The notes beneath the pieces were generated by a model. That model worked only from the letters and a program-made list of their open reading frames with translations. It did no database searches and was not told the DNA's origin. Of a DNA stretch of 64,000 bases, positions 37,701 to 50,732 are shown piece after piece (position 1 is the stretch's first letter; each line of letters begins with the position of its first letter). This DNA comes from Mycogone perniciosa (Eukaryota > Ascomycota > Sordariomycetes > Hypocreales > Hypocreaceae): assembly GCA_025331125.1 (NCBI GenBank), contig JAOALB010000117.1, positions 62,001 to 126,000 on the forward strand, read 5' to 3'. The translations under genes were made by a program, and so were the position numbers.

Positions 37701-37729
37701 CAGGGCGTTAATATAGTATTACAGTCAGT
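31796..37729 (-). mobile_element. Gypsy-type retrotransposon relic, minus strand
   Basis: Minus-strand relics appear in Gypsy order. RT lies at about 34,400-34,070 (IIPFSLYNT...FQYYINYTFY...VYFNNILI) and RNase H at about 33,700-33,380 (FKVNAFNKVLGSILL*YNKEGML, then FFSAKYNT, NYKIYNKELLIIIK). Integrase-like sequence follows from about 33,100 down to 31,800. Upstream (34.7-37.7 kb) would be protease and gag, which are too decayed to read. Element ends are not resolved: the left side abuts LTR1 in the wrong orientation to be its own 3' LTR, so rearrangement has occurred. Confidence 0.7.
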
Positions 37730-38465
37730 GCTATAATATATTTAAAGTAATTAATAATACTATTAACATAAAAAGGCTTTTTTTTTATTATAGAAAGGTT
37801 TAGTAAATAAGGCTATAAAGGCTTTATTTTTAAGTAAAGGTTAAAACTATAGTTAATAAAAAATAGTAATATACTAGTAGTTTTAAATACAATATTATTT
37901 ATAGTAAATTGAGTTAATAACAGTTAATAAATTTAATTATTTTAATAAACGTTAATAAAAGCTTATAGGTATTATTTTATATATAGATTAACCTTTTTAA
38001 TTTAATTATTAGTTTTAAAGTAAAAGGCTAATAACTATTTTAATATAACTTTAAATTATATTAAACGTTATTTTCAAAGCTTTAATATAAACTATATATT
38101 ACAATTTAATATAATATTACTAAGTATATTATAAAGGCAGTAAGTCCTATTAATAAATAGATTTAATTAGCTTTTCTATTAATAGTAAAGTAATAAATAT
38201 ACAATAATATATTTTTATAAAGCAATAAACTATTACTAATAAATACTTATAAGTAATATTATAATAGTAGGATTTAAGTAATTGTATAATATAATTAATA
38301 AAGATATTTAATTATATATAAAATAAAACTAATAATAGTTAAAAGAAACTTTATAATAAAGATTATAAAAGCCTTTATTTTAATATATATTTTAGAGGCT
38401 TATATAAATACTTTAATATTTTTTAAGATTTATAGCTATTAGTATATTTAACTAATAAGGTTTAA
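37730..38465 (-). mobile_element. Duplicated Gypsy integrase-region fragment
   Basis: It repeats 32,360-32,880 in direct orientation (shared stretches such as ggctataaaggctttattt and gtagtaggattta-like blocks), with about 215 bp extra at 37,875-38,095. Because 32,360-32,880 falls in the integrase part of the minus-strand Gypsy relic, this is a fragment of a second element and not an LTR. It ends directly at the LTR1 copy starting at 38,469. Confidence 0.6.
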
Positions 38466-38468
38466 GGT

Positions 38469-38844
38469 TATTAAAATAACAAGGTTATACTAAACCTTAT
38501 GTATATATAGCTTCTAGGAAGCTGTATATAATACAGTAATAAGGAAACGACTAAGAGTTTAATTAAGCTAATAATAGATAAACAATTAAATTGTAAATAA
38601 TTTAATAGCTAGAAGCTATAGAATATCTAGTGTATATACAGCCAGTATAAAAGTAATTATATAAACAATAGCTTTATTTTCTATAATAGTCCTCTAACTA
38701 AATAATAGGAATGCAGCAGTAGAATTAGGTTTATAGCTTTATTTCTATTTTCCGCAAAATTTATTTATATAGGAAATCGTCCAAATCGACTTACAGCTAT
38801 ATAAACAGGAAACTATTTTAGTTAAATGTTTTATAATAGCTATA
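38469..38844 (+). mobile_element. LTR1, 5' part, split by LINE insertion
   Basis: It follows the reference LTR1 from its first bases (TG mutated to TA) for about 376 bp and stops at a sequence like ttataatagctata. The missing 3' part is found at 52,636-52,851, 13.8 kb away, starting with the near-identical tttacaatagctat. The shared ~12 bp is a target-site duplication of the LINE inserted between them. Confidence 0.8.
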
Positions 38845-41800
38845 ATTAATTAATTAATTAATTAATTAATATACTATTAATATCCTATAGCGAAGGCCAT
38901 TAATCCTAGTAAAGTAAAAGGATATACTATACTAGGATTAGCTATAGTATTACTAATAAATATATAAGTTCCCCTTATATAACATTTTATCGCCTTAAAG
39001 GGCATAGTTTTCTAGCTCTTTTTTTATTAGCGGGTTAAAGAGTTGCGTGAATCTCGCGTAGTATATTAAGTAACTATAGTTAGCTATAGCGGGGGGTTAG
39101 CCCTTGCCGATTAAAAGGAGGCTTAATATTAGGCTGTAAGTAAAATCCTTTATAAGATAAAAGAGAGATAAAGGAAAGAATTAAACGATTAGTATTATAA
39201 TTTATATTATAATTAGTTAGGCTTTTTAGTGGCGCGGGTATATTCTAGTAAAGAAGCTAAAGGCCTATACTATTTAAAGGAAGTAGTTATAGCTAGTCCC
39301 TAGCAGATAAAAGGTCAGTTCGCGGATTAAAGGGGCTAATCTTTATCGCTGCGCTTTATTAATCTTCCTATAATAAAAGATATAGTTATATACTTTCTTC
39401 CTGCCGCAGCTGCAGTTTATTATTGCGTTTTTATACTGGAAGCGCTTATAATACTGCGCAAAGTCCCTATACTAGGATTTAGCGGCCAGTAAATAATAAA
39501 GCTCTCCCTATAAAATTATTAGTTTTTTAAGGCATTTTAGGTTAATAGTTAATTTAAATAGGCAGTATATATTAGGTATATTCTCCTATTACTAGCTTTT
39601 AAAGCTAGTTTTCAGTTTTGCCTTTACCTTTTATTAAAGGAAGGTAAATATAGGTATTATATTAGGTAATATTAATTATTTGCAGCTTAGTTTTATTAAT
39701 TAGGTTACAGCTTTATTGCTGTATATCCTTTAATAGCCTAAGCACTATTAAGTATATATATTTTCTTTATATATATTCTTTAATCTTTAACATTTAATAA
39801 AGACTTATTATAATAAATTTAATAGTATACTTTTAAGGCAGTATATTATAGCTATATTATTTAAAGAAATAATCATATCCCCTATATTATTATTATTAAT
39901 TAAGGCAGCTTTAAGTCCTTTTAATACCTTAGCCGCTTTACTATTAAATACCTCCGCTAAGCCTAGTTAACTATATTTATTTATAATCTCTTTACTATTT
40001 TACTGTATTAAAAAGTTATAGTTAACTGCTTTTATATTAAAGTATAAGCTATTTATAAATACTATTATATCTTAAAGTATTATTATAGCTATTTAATTAT
40101 TCAATTCCTTTATAGCTTTAGCTTTACTGCTTAAAAAAAGGGTTTAAGATTTAATTAATTTAAAAAAAAAGGTTAATTTTAAGTAACTTCTAGTATACTA
40201 TATAGTTTACTATAACTTTATTATAGGCGTTAAAGTAGTATATCTATATAGGCGCTAGCTAAAGTAGGTCTTATAGACTAAAGGGTATTAGTTATTTAAT
40301 AATAGCAGTTTAACTGTAAATTAAAGCTTTTAAGCGTTAAAGAGTTATATTATTAAAGGGATCCCGCTCTCTTTATATAAAATTAATATAAAAGTTATTT
40401 TTTATATTAAAAGGATTGCCTATATAGCTGTTTTAAACACTAAGCTTATATAATCAAAGAGGTATTATATTCTATATACCTTTAAGCCTTTATACTATAT
40501 TTCTGCTTTATAGTAAAGTATTAGCTTAATATATATATAGACTACTTAATGTATTAAGTATAGTATAGCCCTTTATATAGAGTTTAAAATGCCTTAAAGT
40601 ATATTTATTACTATATAGGCTTTTATAGCCTATTTTTTAATATATATCTTAAAGCTAAGCTTTTAATTAAAGAAAACGCTAAGCTATTTAATTACGCCCT
40701 TTTTAAAGGCTATCTTTTTAATATTATTATATATTACTAATAGGTTATTTTAAGTATAGTATTTTAAAAAGTATATTACTTTTATTTTCTTAAAATTAAA
40801 TAATATTGCATTATTACTGCCTTATTACTAAAGCTTTTAAAAAGCAGCTATTGCCTAGGCTACTATTTAGTTAAAGGTATTATTAATAAAAAGGAATACG
40901 GCATTATTTATATAGCTAAATCTCTATAACTTACTAATAAAGGATTATTTAATTACTGCTATATAAAGCTAGTTAAGGGCAGTAAATAGGTAGTATATTA
41001 AAGCTATATAAAGTAAGAAAAGGATTAAGGGTATTAATAATCTTTAAAGGAGACTGCAGCTTAAAGGAAATAGCTAGGTTATTATCTTTTATAGTTTTAC
41101 CTAGGCTTTGCAGTCTATTATAAAGGAAAGGGCCTATTAAGCTATATAGTTAAGCCAGCCCTATTTATATAGTCGGAGTATTAACCTATTAGTAAAAACT
41201 ATATTAAAGGCCTTTTAAATATTAACTGTAATTAAAGTTACTACTTTACTATTATAAAAAGCTAGCTTAACTTTATAAATTAAAGCTATAACTAGGTCTA
41301 TACCTAATCTTTTAAGGAAGGCGCTGGCCTATTTAGTATATAGTACCTGCTATTCGATTACAGTATATGCTATCCTTTATATAATAAAGCGTTTAAGTCT
41401 TTTACCTAGGTATAAAAGGAAAGAGATCAGCCTTTAGGCCTTTAAAGATAAAAGATCTCTTTTCCCTGGCTTAAAGATTATTACTACCTTAGCTAATTTA
41501 AAAGCTAATAGGTAATACCCAATTTTAAAGTAAGTTTTATAAAGGGAGCAGATATATTCTCTAATTACTAGCCAGTAAAGTTATAAAGGGTTTACTATTA
41601 TATTATTAATACTTAAAGATATATTTCCTATATGTATTATAGCTGCTATTACTTCGTTTAGTAAAACTATTATTAAAAGTATAATCTAATATTATTAGTT
41701 AATTGGGATTTATAGGTCTTTAATATTATTAACTGTTATATATCTTTTAAGTATAGTATTATAAAAGGCAATAGCCTTTTTTTCTTATAAGGTAAAGATT

Positions 41801-42684
41801 TAATTGTTTATTTATAGTAGCAGTAGTTAAAAGATTAATTCTAGCTTAGCTTAGCAGGCTATATAAAAGATATCTTTACTTTCTTTAACTATATTAATTA
41901 TATCTTGCTAATATACCTTTTTTATATTTTTTACTATTTTCTTAAAAGTCTTTTAAATATTATAGAAATAAGCATTTAGCAGTATAGCTATTATTCTTTT
42001 AACTATTAAGAAAGCTTAATAGCTCTCTTTATATTTAGCTCCCTATTATAGTTTAGGAGGTAGCTGACCTAATAGTCAGTTTATTATCTTTATAAATTTA
42101 TAGAAGAGAAAAAGTAATACTTTAGCTATCTAGTCTATAGCTGCTGCTATTAGTTAAAGGGGGGGAATAAATAGGATCCCTTTTTTAATTAAAGCTAAGA
42201 AATATCCTTTATTATCCCCTTTTACTTTTAGCCCTTTAAGTAGTATTAAGCAGTAAATTAAAGCTAGGATTATAATGCTTAATATAATATAATTAAAGCT
42301 AGTAAAAAGGTAGTCTTTTAATATAGCTTTTATTAATAGTATATTTAAGAACGCTAGGTTAATTATATTGCTTAGTATATAGGTTAAGGTATTTAAGGGG
42401 TTAAAGAGTGAAAGGCTGGTTTTTAAGGCCTAGTCAGCTACTAGCGCGCCTTAATTGCAGTTATTAGTTGCCTACTATAAAAAGTATATAGTATTAAAGT
42501 CTTTAACTACTATACAGTTTTTAGTAACTAGCTATATAAATAAAGTATTAAAGGCTTTAAATATACTATATTCTTTATAAAGGTTAATAGTTATAATTTA
42601 ATTTATATAGACTTAAAGGAGGTCTTAAGTAGTTTTAGTAAATAGTTATTTAACTTAAATTCCTGCTTTCCTATTTATATATTT

Positions 42685-43071
42685 TGTTAAGGGGGAATCA
42701 GCGCTCTAAATATATATATACACCAATAATAACCAGAATAGAGCGCGGGAACCGCGCTTTTAATAGAACTATAAAGCCGTAATTAAGTAATATAAGGACT
42801 AAAACATACTGCGAATTATTTAATTATAATATCTGCAGTCAAAAGCAATTAATGGTTACCTCTTTATGCCTTAACGGCTATAAAAATATAAGTAAAAGTA
42901 ATATATTAAAGGAGAATGCAGGTCAGTTTTTATTAAACTAAGTCTATCTGTTTATCTTTATAGTTTTATACCTCCTTAATCTAGTAGTTGCTTAAATAAA
43001 TAATTAACTTTATTTAAGTAAGCTAATAAAAAGGACTATAAATATATTAAGTATATTAGTTACCCCTAATA
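42685..43071 (-). repeat. LTR2, left copy
   Basis: About 387 bp starting tgttaagggggaatcagcgc and ending ttacccctaata; it matches the copy at 50,344-50,732 along its length. It contains the palindromic core aatatctgcagtcaaaagc. It retains more G/C than its partner. As the element lies on the minus strand, this is its 3' LTR. Confidence 0.85.
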
Positions 43072-46000
43072 AAACCCTCCTTATAAGTATTCGCAATTAA
43101 AAAAAGCGAATCTCAATAAAACACTTATCCGGCTAAGCTTTACAGTATTAATATTATAATTCATTAAAGTAAATGTTAATAATATAAGGAAATAATAAAA
43201 TAAGTATATTGTAAAGAAAGGAAAATTAAAAAAAAAATAGAATTACTATTATATATACTATTAATATCTTTATATTTAATCTATATTAAATTATTCTCTT
43301 TATATTAAAACCATTGTAATTAAATAGTTTTATTCTAGTAACTTATATTTATTAACAGGCATTTTGAGCTGTTATCTGTTTATCTTGTATTGGTTGTCTT
43401 ATTGCCTGAGTAGGTGCGCAGACTTGCTTTTGGATATTGTCCTAGTTAATTAGCTGCTAGGTAGGTAGTTTTACTTTTAAAGGGAAAATCGGTTCCTAGG
43501 TGAATAATAGGTAGAACGCAGAGTATTTTATTAAGCCTTTTACAGTATATTTATCGGCTATAATTGCTCTATTTAGGTTCTGGAACCACTTTTTATTGCA
43601 TCTAGCTATTTTTACTAATATTAATATTAGGCTCTAATAACTAACCTTTATAGGGGCATTAACTTTAAGATTATATATTAATATCTAAATAATCTTAATA
43701 CCTAGATTAGTTAATACCTATAAAAGTATTTTTTTTATTTTAGGTCCTTTATCTATAATAGCTTAAATTATTATACTAAATTAGTACATCTATTTAAGGA
43801 TGAACTTTATTATTATTGCAGATAATAGAGTTAGTATAGGTTCCACTTTTATTTATTTATAGAAATTATATTTTCTTTTAAATAAATAGATATATCTGTA
43901 GTTGCTTAGCATATATTAGGTATTGAAATAGACTTTTTTTATAGGTCTGGTTAGTTTTATTGCTATAGCTGATTCCTTGGGGCAGTATAGGTTAAAGCCC
44001 TGGCACTAAGGGTATAATGTAATAGTTTTATATATATTATTCTATATTTATAGCTATTAGTACTTTTCCTTTAAAAATTAAAAGTTACTTTTTATCCTTT
44101 ATAACTTATTTCCGCGTAATACTATTAAATAATTATTTTCTTTATAGTTAAAGTATTAAAGATAAATGCAGGCTAGTAGCGGTATTTTATTAGTTTAGCC
44201 TATAACCTTTTATCTTTTATATAAAACTTTTTTACTTTATTTTTTAATTATTAAAAGTCTGCAGTTAAGAGATTAAATAGTTTTTATATTATTTAAAGGT
44301 ATTGCGCAATTTACTAAGATTTTTCGCTATACTTTTCTCTTAGCAGAGTAAATAAAATTATGCCTAAATATATATCTATAACATCTTTTAAATCCCTTTT
44401 TTTCTAGGCTTTAGCTTTATCTGCAGTAGTTACTGGTTTATAGGATAAAGTGTCTGCTATAGTATTCTTTTTCTTTAAGATATATTTAGCTATAAAGTTA
44501 AAAAGGAGGATATAGTTAATTTACTAGGTTATATACCCGCTAAAGATATTATTAATCCTATTATTTATTTAATTAATAACGATCTTAGCATTTATGTTTA
44601 ATATAAATAAAAGTCTATAAATATAAATATATAGCCTTTTAAAGGCTTAGAGTAAAACTTTATACTTCTTTTTATAGTATTATACTTTATTTTTAATAAA
44701 AGCTAATACCTGCTTTTATATTAAATTAAGTGTTTTTTTCCTTTTATAACTTATATTAAAACTGCCCCTTAGCCTATTATACTAGCATTAACTATTAAAA
44801 TTACCTCTTTATATCCTTTATTTATATTTAATCTTACTAGTATTAAAGTAGAGGTAATAAGTTCTTTAAGCTTATTTATAGTTTACTCCTGCTTTTTAGT
44901 TTATCTTTAAAGGACATTTTTTTAAGAGACTAATTAAAGGCTTTATAATCTAGGCAAAGTATTTAATCTAGCATCTATAGTAGCCAATTAAACTAAAAAA
45001 GAATTAAACTTTATTAATAGTTTTATAGCTCTTTTATTCTTTAATTTTAAGAATTTTCCTAGTTATTAATTATTATCCCTTTATATTATATAAGTATTTT
45101 ATTAATTTAGCCGATTCTTAATAAAAGATTAATTTTACTGCCGAGATAATATATTTTAATAGTTTAATATTAATAAAAGTCTTATCTAGATTTTAAAGGT
45201 ACTTTAGAATATAGCGTTAAACCTTAAGCATTACTTCTTTATTATTATATATAGATTTTAACCTTTATACTGCAATATCGTTTAAAAAGAATTAATATAC
45301 TATAGGTATAAAATTAAATAATATCTATAAAATAATATATTAGAATTATACTATTAAGTTTATAGTATTTATTTAAACGGTATAGTATTTTAAAAAGGCT
45401 AATAGGGCTTGTAAATATAGTTATATCTCGACTTTTTTTATTAAAAGGGATTTAATTATATCTTAAGAAAAAGTCTAGTAATAATAGTATTATATAGCCT
45501 GTAAAATCCTCGCTAAATTAATTAGCGCTTAAAGGAATAAAAGTATCTTTAATAGTTACTTTATTTATTTATATAATAGAATTAATAAGGTAAAGGCTGC
45601 TGTTTTTCTTTTATATTAAAAAGAATAGGTTCCTGTATAGCCTATAGCCTTTTTTTAAAAGGCCTTTTTTAATATAGACTTATAGCAGGTTAACTACCTT
45701 CTTTTCTATCCCTTTAAGAATTAGGATACTGCCGCTTTGCTAGGCATTATATTTTACTATATAAATAGTTTATAGTAAGGCGATTTTAAGATTTAGCTTT
45801 CTATATTCCATAAAATCCTAGGAAAATACTATTTCTTTATTTTTTAGGATCTATATTAAGATTACGGTTTCTTATATTATTAGTTTCTTTTCTACTGTTT
45901 TTAAGATTATAGCTAGTTAGTCTAGTATAAGCCTTAACCTAATTTTAATAGATAGAAATTTTAAAGTAATATAGTCAGTAAAAAGAGTATTAATGTCTAA

Positions 46001-49000
46001 GTTATTTTTTACTTTTTTTTATTTTTTTTATTTTTAGTAAAGACTTTTAGTAGGGATAAAACTATTAAATAATATATTATTTATTAAGTAGATTTTTATA
46101 CCTTTCTGTTTATATATAGTATTAGTTTTAATCTTTTTATATTTTTATACTTTCTTTTAAAATCTTTTCCTTTAATCCTCTATTTCTTTAAACTTTTATA
46201 CTATTTTTTTTATTACTTTTATTTAATCTTTTAAATTATTAGCCAATATTAGTTAAATTAAATTTTTTTAGCTTACTTTAATAGTTAATATAAAACTTTT
46301 TCTTTAAAAGTAAATTAAAGGATTTTTAAGTTTTTTTTTTATTTTATTAACTTTATATTTAGTTATAAAGTTAATATTTATTTTAGCTTTAAGTTATATA
46401 ATGCCTTTATTTTATATTTTTAATAGATAGCTTTTATAGCTTAAATAATAATTTAAATATTTCTTATTTTATATTTTATATATAAATTTCTATTTTTTAA
46501 TATATAATTAAATATTAGCTGCGCAGTTTAAATAAATAGTATCTTAAAGATAAAAGGCATTAACACTTTATTTAATATAATATAGAATCTCGCTGCTATC
46601 TATATATTGCCTATATATACTTAAATAACAGTTTCTTTAATTATATTTACTTGCCTATTATTAAATATAGTATTAACTGCTTAGCAGAGGTATACTTTTA
46701 AACTACATTTTATAGTTAACTAATTAAAAATAATATTTCTTTTTAACTTTAAATCTATAAATACTTTAATAAATATACTATTAGGCTATTTTAATTATAT
46801 TTATATTTAAGGCAGGTTTTATAAATATTTAAGGATCCTTTTTATTTAAATTATATTAATTAAAGTTATTAATCTTTATTTTTAATTTAATTTATAGTTA
46901 ATAGCAATATTTAATTACTTTAGCTTATAAAAGTATACTTTTAATAGTAATAAAGTATTAAAGTTTTTAAAATTAATTAATTCTTTATTTAGAAATCCTT
47001 TTATTTATAAAGATTATAAAGGCGCGGCTTTAAGATATTAGTTTTATAGTAACTAGATAATTTATATAGTTAAGTTTATATATACAGCTATTATATTTAA
47101 TCTTTTTAATAGTTTGTTTTTAAAGGGTATTTATAAGTAAAGAGAGATATTATTTAATATAAGGCAGGTTTAGAAATTGTTAAGTCAGTTTTCCTGTAAA
47201 ACTCTATTTTAATAATTCTTTATAATTTTATAACTAAATCTGCTTTTAAAGCGTTTATAAGTTTTAAAATAGTATTTAAAAGAGTATTAATTTTAAGTTT
47301 AATTATATTATTTAAAATTACAGTTTAAATTAATATTTTAGTTTACTTTACTTTTAATAATTCCTCTTTATTCCTAATCTTTACTGTTCTGCTATCTTTA
47401 CTATATTATAATTTAAACAGCATAGTCTTTAAGATTATAGGTATAGGGTTTAAATGCAGTTACTTTTTCTTAATTAGCTGCTTTAATTAAAGCAGTAATA
47501 GTTATTTTTTAGCTTATTTATCTACTTTATTGATTATTTAAATATACTTTTATCTTTTATTAATTATAAAGTTAGCGAGGAAAGTTAAATTAAATAATTC
47601 TGCAGTTAAGCAGTTTTAGTTATATTTATCTAAGCGGTTTTTAAAGGAATTTACTTTAGCTAGGTTTATAGAGATATTTTTGGCCCCTTTTATACTTATA
47701 CTATTTTATTTATTACTAATTATTTAATCTTAGCCTATAAAGTATATAATATTTATTATTAATCCTTTTATAGGGATTATATTTAACCTTTATAGTAGTT
47801 TAATTTTAAATATCTTTTTATACTCTATTTCTTTATAAACTATATTAAAGAGTTTAGTTTTATAATAGTTTACTTTTTAATTAAAGAAGTTAAGTTTTAT
47901 TTTTTTTATAAGTAATAAGCTTAGCGAGACTTTATTTTAAGCCTTAAATAATTCTATTAAAAGCGCTAGTATTTTTTATATATAGGTTTTAATAGTTATA
48001 ATTGCTGTAATACATTAAGCTAGGACTAGGATTTTCTATAAGCTTATTTAAGCTATTTTTGCCTTTAGGTTATATATTATAAACCTATAGCCTTTATTAT
48101 AGGCTAGCTTAATATAGTTTTAAAAGAAATAACTTTTATTTATATAATATTAATAATATTTTATATTTATAGCTGCCTTTAAATAATAGTAACGGAAAAA
48201 GTTTAGTATATTATTATATAAAAGGTTTATTATATTAATATTATTAATAGCAATTATTAATATAAAGAGTTTTTATTTAAGTTTATTACTATTAATAGTA
48301 ATATAATAATACTTTTTTTTTTAGATTAATTATTTTAGCCTTTTAATTAAAGAGATAATCTGTTAGCTTATTAAATTTTTTAGATAAAGCATTTATTTAA
48401 TCTTTAAGCTGTAAAGATATACCTGGTTTTATAAATATAGGCTGCTGCTTTTTCTACCTTTTTAAACTTAAGCTTATTTCCGATTTAAATAAATTAAATA
48501 TATACCTAGTTTTAAAAGGCGTCTTTATAGACTTTTAAAAATAAGCTTTTTAAATATTAAGTTCCGCGAGCGTTTTATTATAAAAAAGTATTTAAACTTT
48601 AGCGTATATTAACTCTTTAATATTATTAATTTCTTTAATTTCTTTAAAGGCTATTATTAATTAAAGTTACTTTAATAGTATTACTTTAGCAATATTATAA
48701 GAATATAGTATAACCGCCCTTTAGTTTCTTTTATTAAGCTTTTAATAAAAGTATTAATATTAAAGTAACTAATCTTTTATAAATTGCATTCTAATAGGCT
48801 TATAATAATTAAGATTTTAAAGCTGCGCAGTATATAACTTTAATTGTTTTTTATTATACTGCTTATAATACTATATAAATTCTTTCTTAACTTTATTTTA
48901 ATTAGTGCTTTCTTTAATAAAGATTTAGATTATTTTTTATTCTTTTAGTTTTATAAATAGTTTTAGGTATTTCCTTTAACTTTTTATTAAAATTCTTTAG

Positions 49001-50343
49001 TCTTTTATTTTTTATTGTTTATTCTTTAAAAACTAAAATATATTTTTACTATTAAATTTATTTATAAAATTTGCTTTTATAGGTAGCTTTATTCTTTAAA
49101 TATTCTTTAAAGCCTAAACAAAGAAAAAAAACTTTTAAAAAGGTATTTTTTTATTTTCTATTAAAGAATTTAATTTTTCCCTAGCTTTTATTGCAATAGA
49201 TTTAAAAGGTATTAGTATTAGGCTAGGTATATAATTAAATAATTCCTTTAATTAAGCTTTTAAGGAAAGGGTTATATTTAATATTTTAATAACTAAAAGT
49301 TATTTATTTTCTTTTAATCCATTTATTTAAAGTTAAAATAAGCTGTTAGAGTTTTAATTTAATAGTCCTTTAATAATAGAATACTATTTATTTTACTAGT
49401 TTAAGTTATCTGATTTAAATATTTGGCTAGTGTAGGCGTAATTTTTTTTAAGTAAAAAAGGGATATACTTTTTTAATAAAGGGGTTATAGCGGAGTATTC
49501 CTTTATAGTAGTAAGTTTTTTTATAATAAAGAAAGGTTTTATTTATTTATTTAAAATAATAGAATTAGCTGTTCTTTTAAAGATAGATTCTTTTATTAGT
49601 ATTAATTTACAGGATTAAATTATTATCTTTTTTAAGCTTTTTTTAAATAGCTTTAATATAAGTAAAGGTAATCTATATATAAAAGATTATAAAAGTAATA
49701 AAAATAGTGTTTTTATTAGAAATTAAAGAAAGTCTAGTTAAAAAGGTTAATAAAATTAAAATAAAGTTTCTATATTAAAAGATTAAATAATTAATTTATT
49801 TCTTACTAGTTCTCTATAATTACTTTACTGGCTAGCTTATAGGGTTATAAGCGAAATAAAAGTTGCAATAGTATATTGCTAGTTTAAAGGGGATTATATT
49901 ATATAAAGTTAACTATTTAATTTATATATTTACTTTTACTATACTAACTAGTCTTTTTATAATTTCCTTTAATTCTTTAACCTTTTATTAGCAGGTATTA
50001 TAGGCTAATAGTTTTTTAAGATTTCATTTATTTATTATATTTTAGTGTATTACGCTTAGGTTAACTAATCCTAATTCCTATATTTAAGAAATTGCAACTA
50101 AATAACCTATATTTTCGGAATCGAGTATTATATTAATCTATATTAACTGGCTATAATAACGGGTTTTTAGGCTATTCTTTTTAGCTAATTGTTTTATATT
50201 TACTTAAAGACTTATTAAAGTTAGCTTATAATTCTATTAATAGTTAAATAAATATAGGTTTTAGTGGCAGTATAAAAGTGCCTTTAGTAATTGCTTTCTA
50301 TAATGCAATCTTTAAGATTTCCCTTTATCTTAGTTACTAGTTT

Positions 50344-50732
50344 TATTAAAAGGGAATTAGCGCTTTAAATATATATATATATACTAATAATAACTAAAAT
50401 AAAGCGCAAGAACCACGCTTTTAATAAAACTATAAAGCTGTAATTAAATAATATAAAGACTAAAAGATACTGCGAATTATTTAATTATAATATCTGCAGT
50501 TAAAAGCAATTAACAGTTACCTTTTTATACTTTAATAGCTATAAAAATATAAGTAAAGGTAGTATATAAAAGGAGAATGCAGGTTAGTTTTTATTAAATT
50601 AGGTCTATCTATTTATCTTTATAGTCTTATACCTCTTTAATCTAGTAGTTGCTTAAATAAATAATTAACTTTATTTAGGTAGGCTAGTAAAAAGGACTAT
50701 GAATATATTAGGTATATTAGTTACCCTTAATA
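50344..50732 (-). repeat. LTR2, right copy
   Basis: About 389 bp matching the left LTR2 copy in direct orientation, with many further C-to-T or G-to-A differences (for example the terminal TG changed to TA). As the element lies on the minus strand, this is its 5' LTR. Confidence 0.85.

Noticed and set aside
32360..38465. Repeat pair 32,360-32,880 and 37,730-38,465 as LTRs of a third Gypsy element
   Set aside because: The left copy falls within the integrase-coding part of the minus-strand Gypsy relic, so the pair is a duplicated internal fragment.
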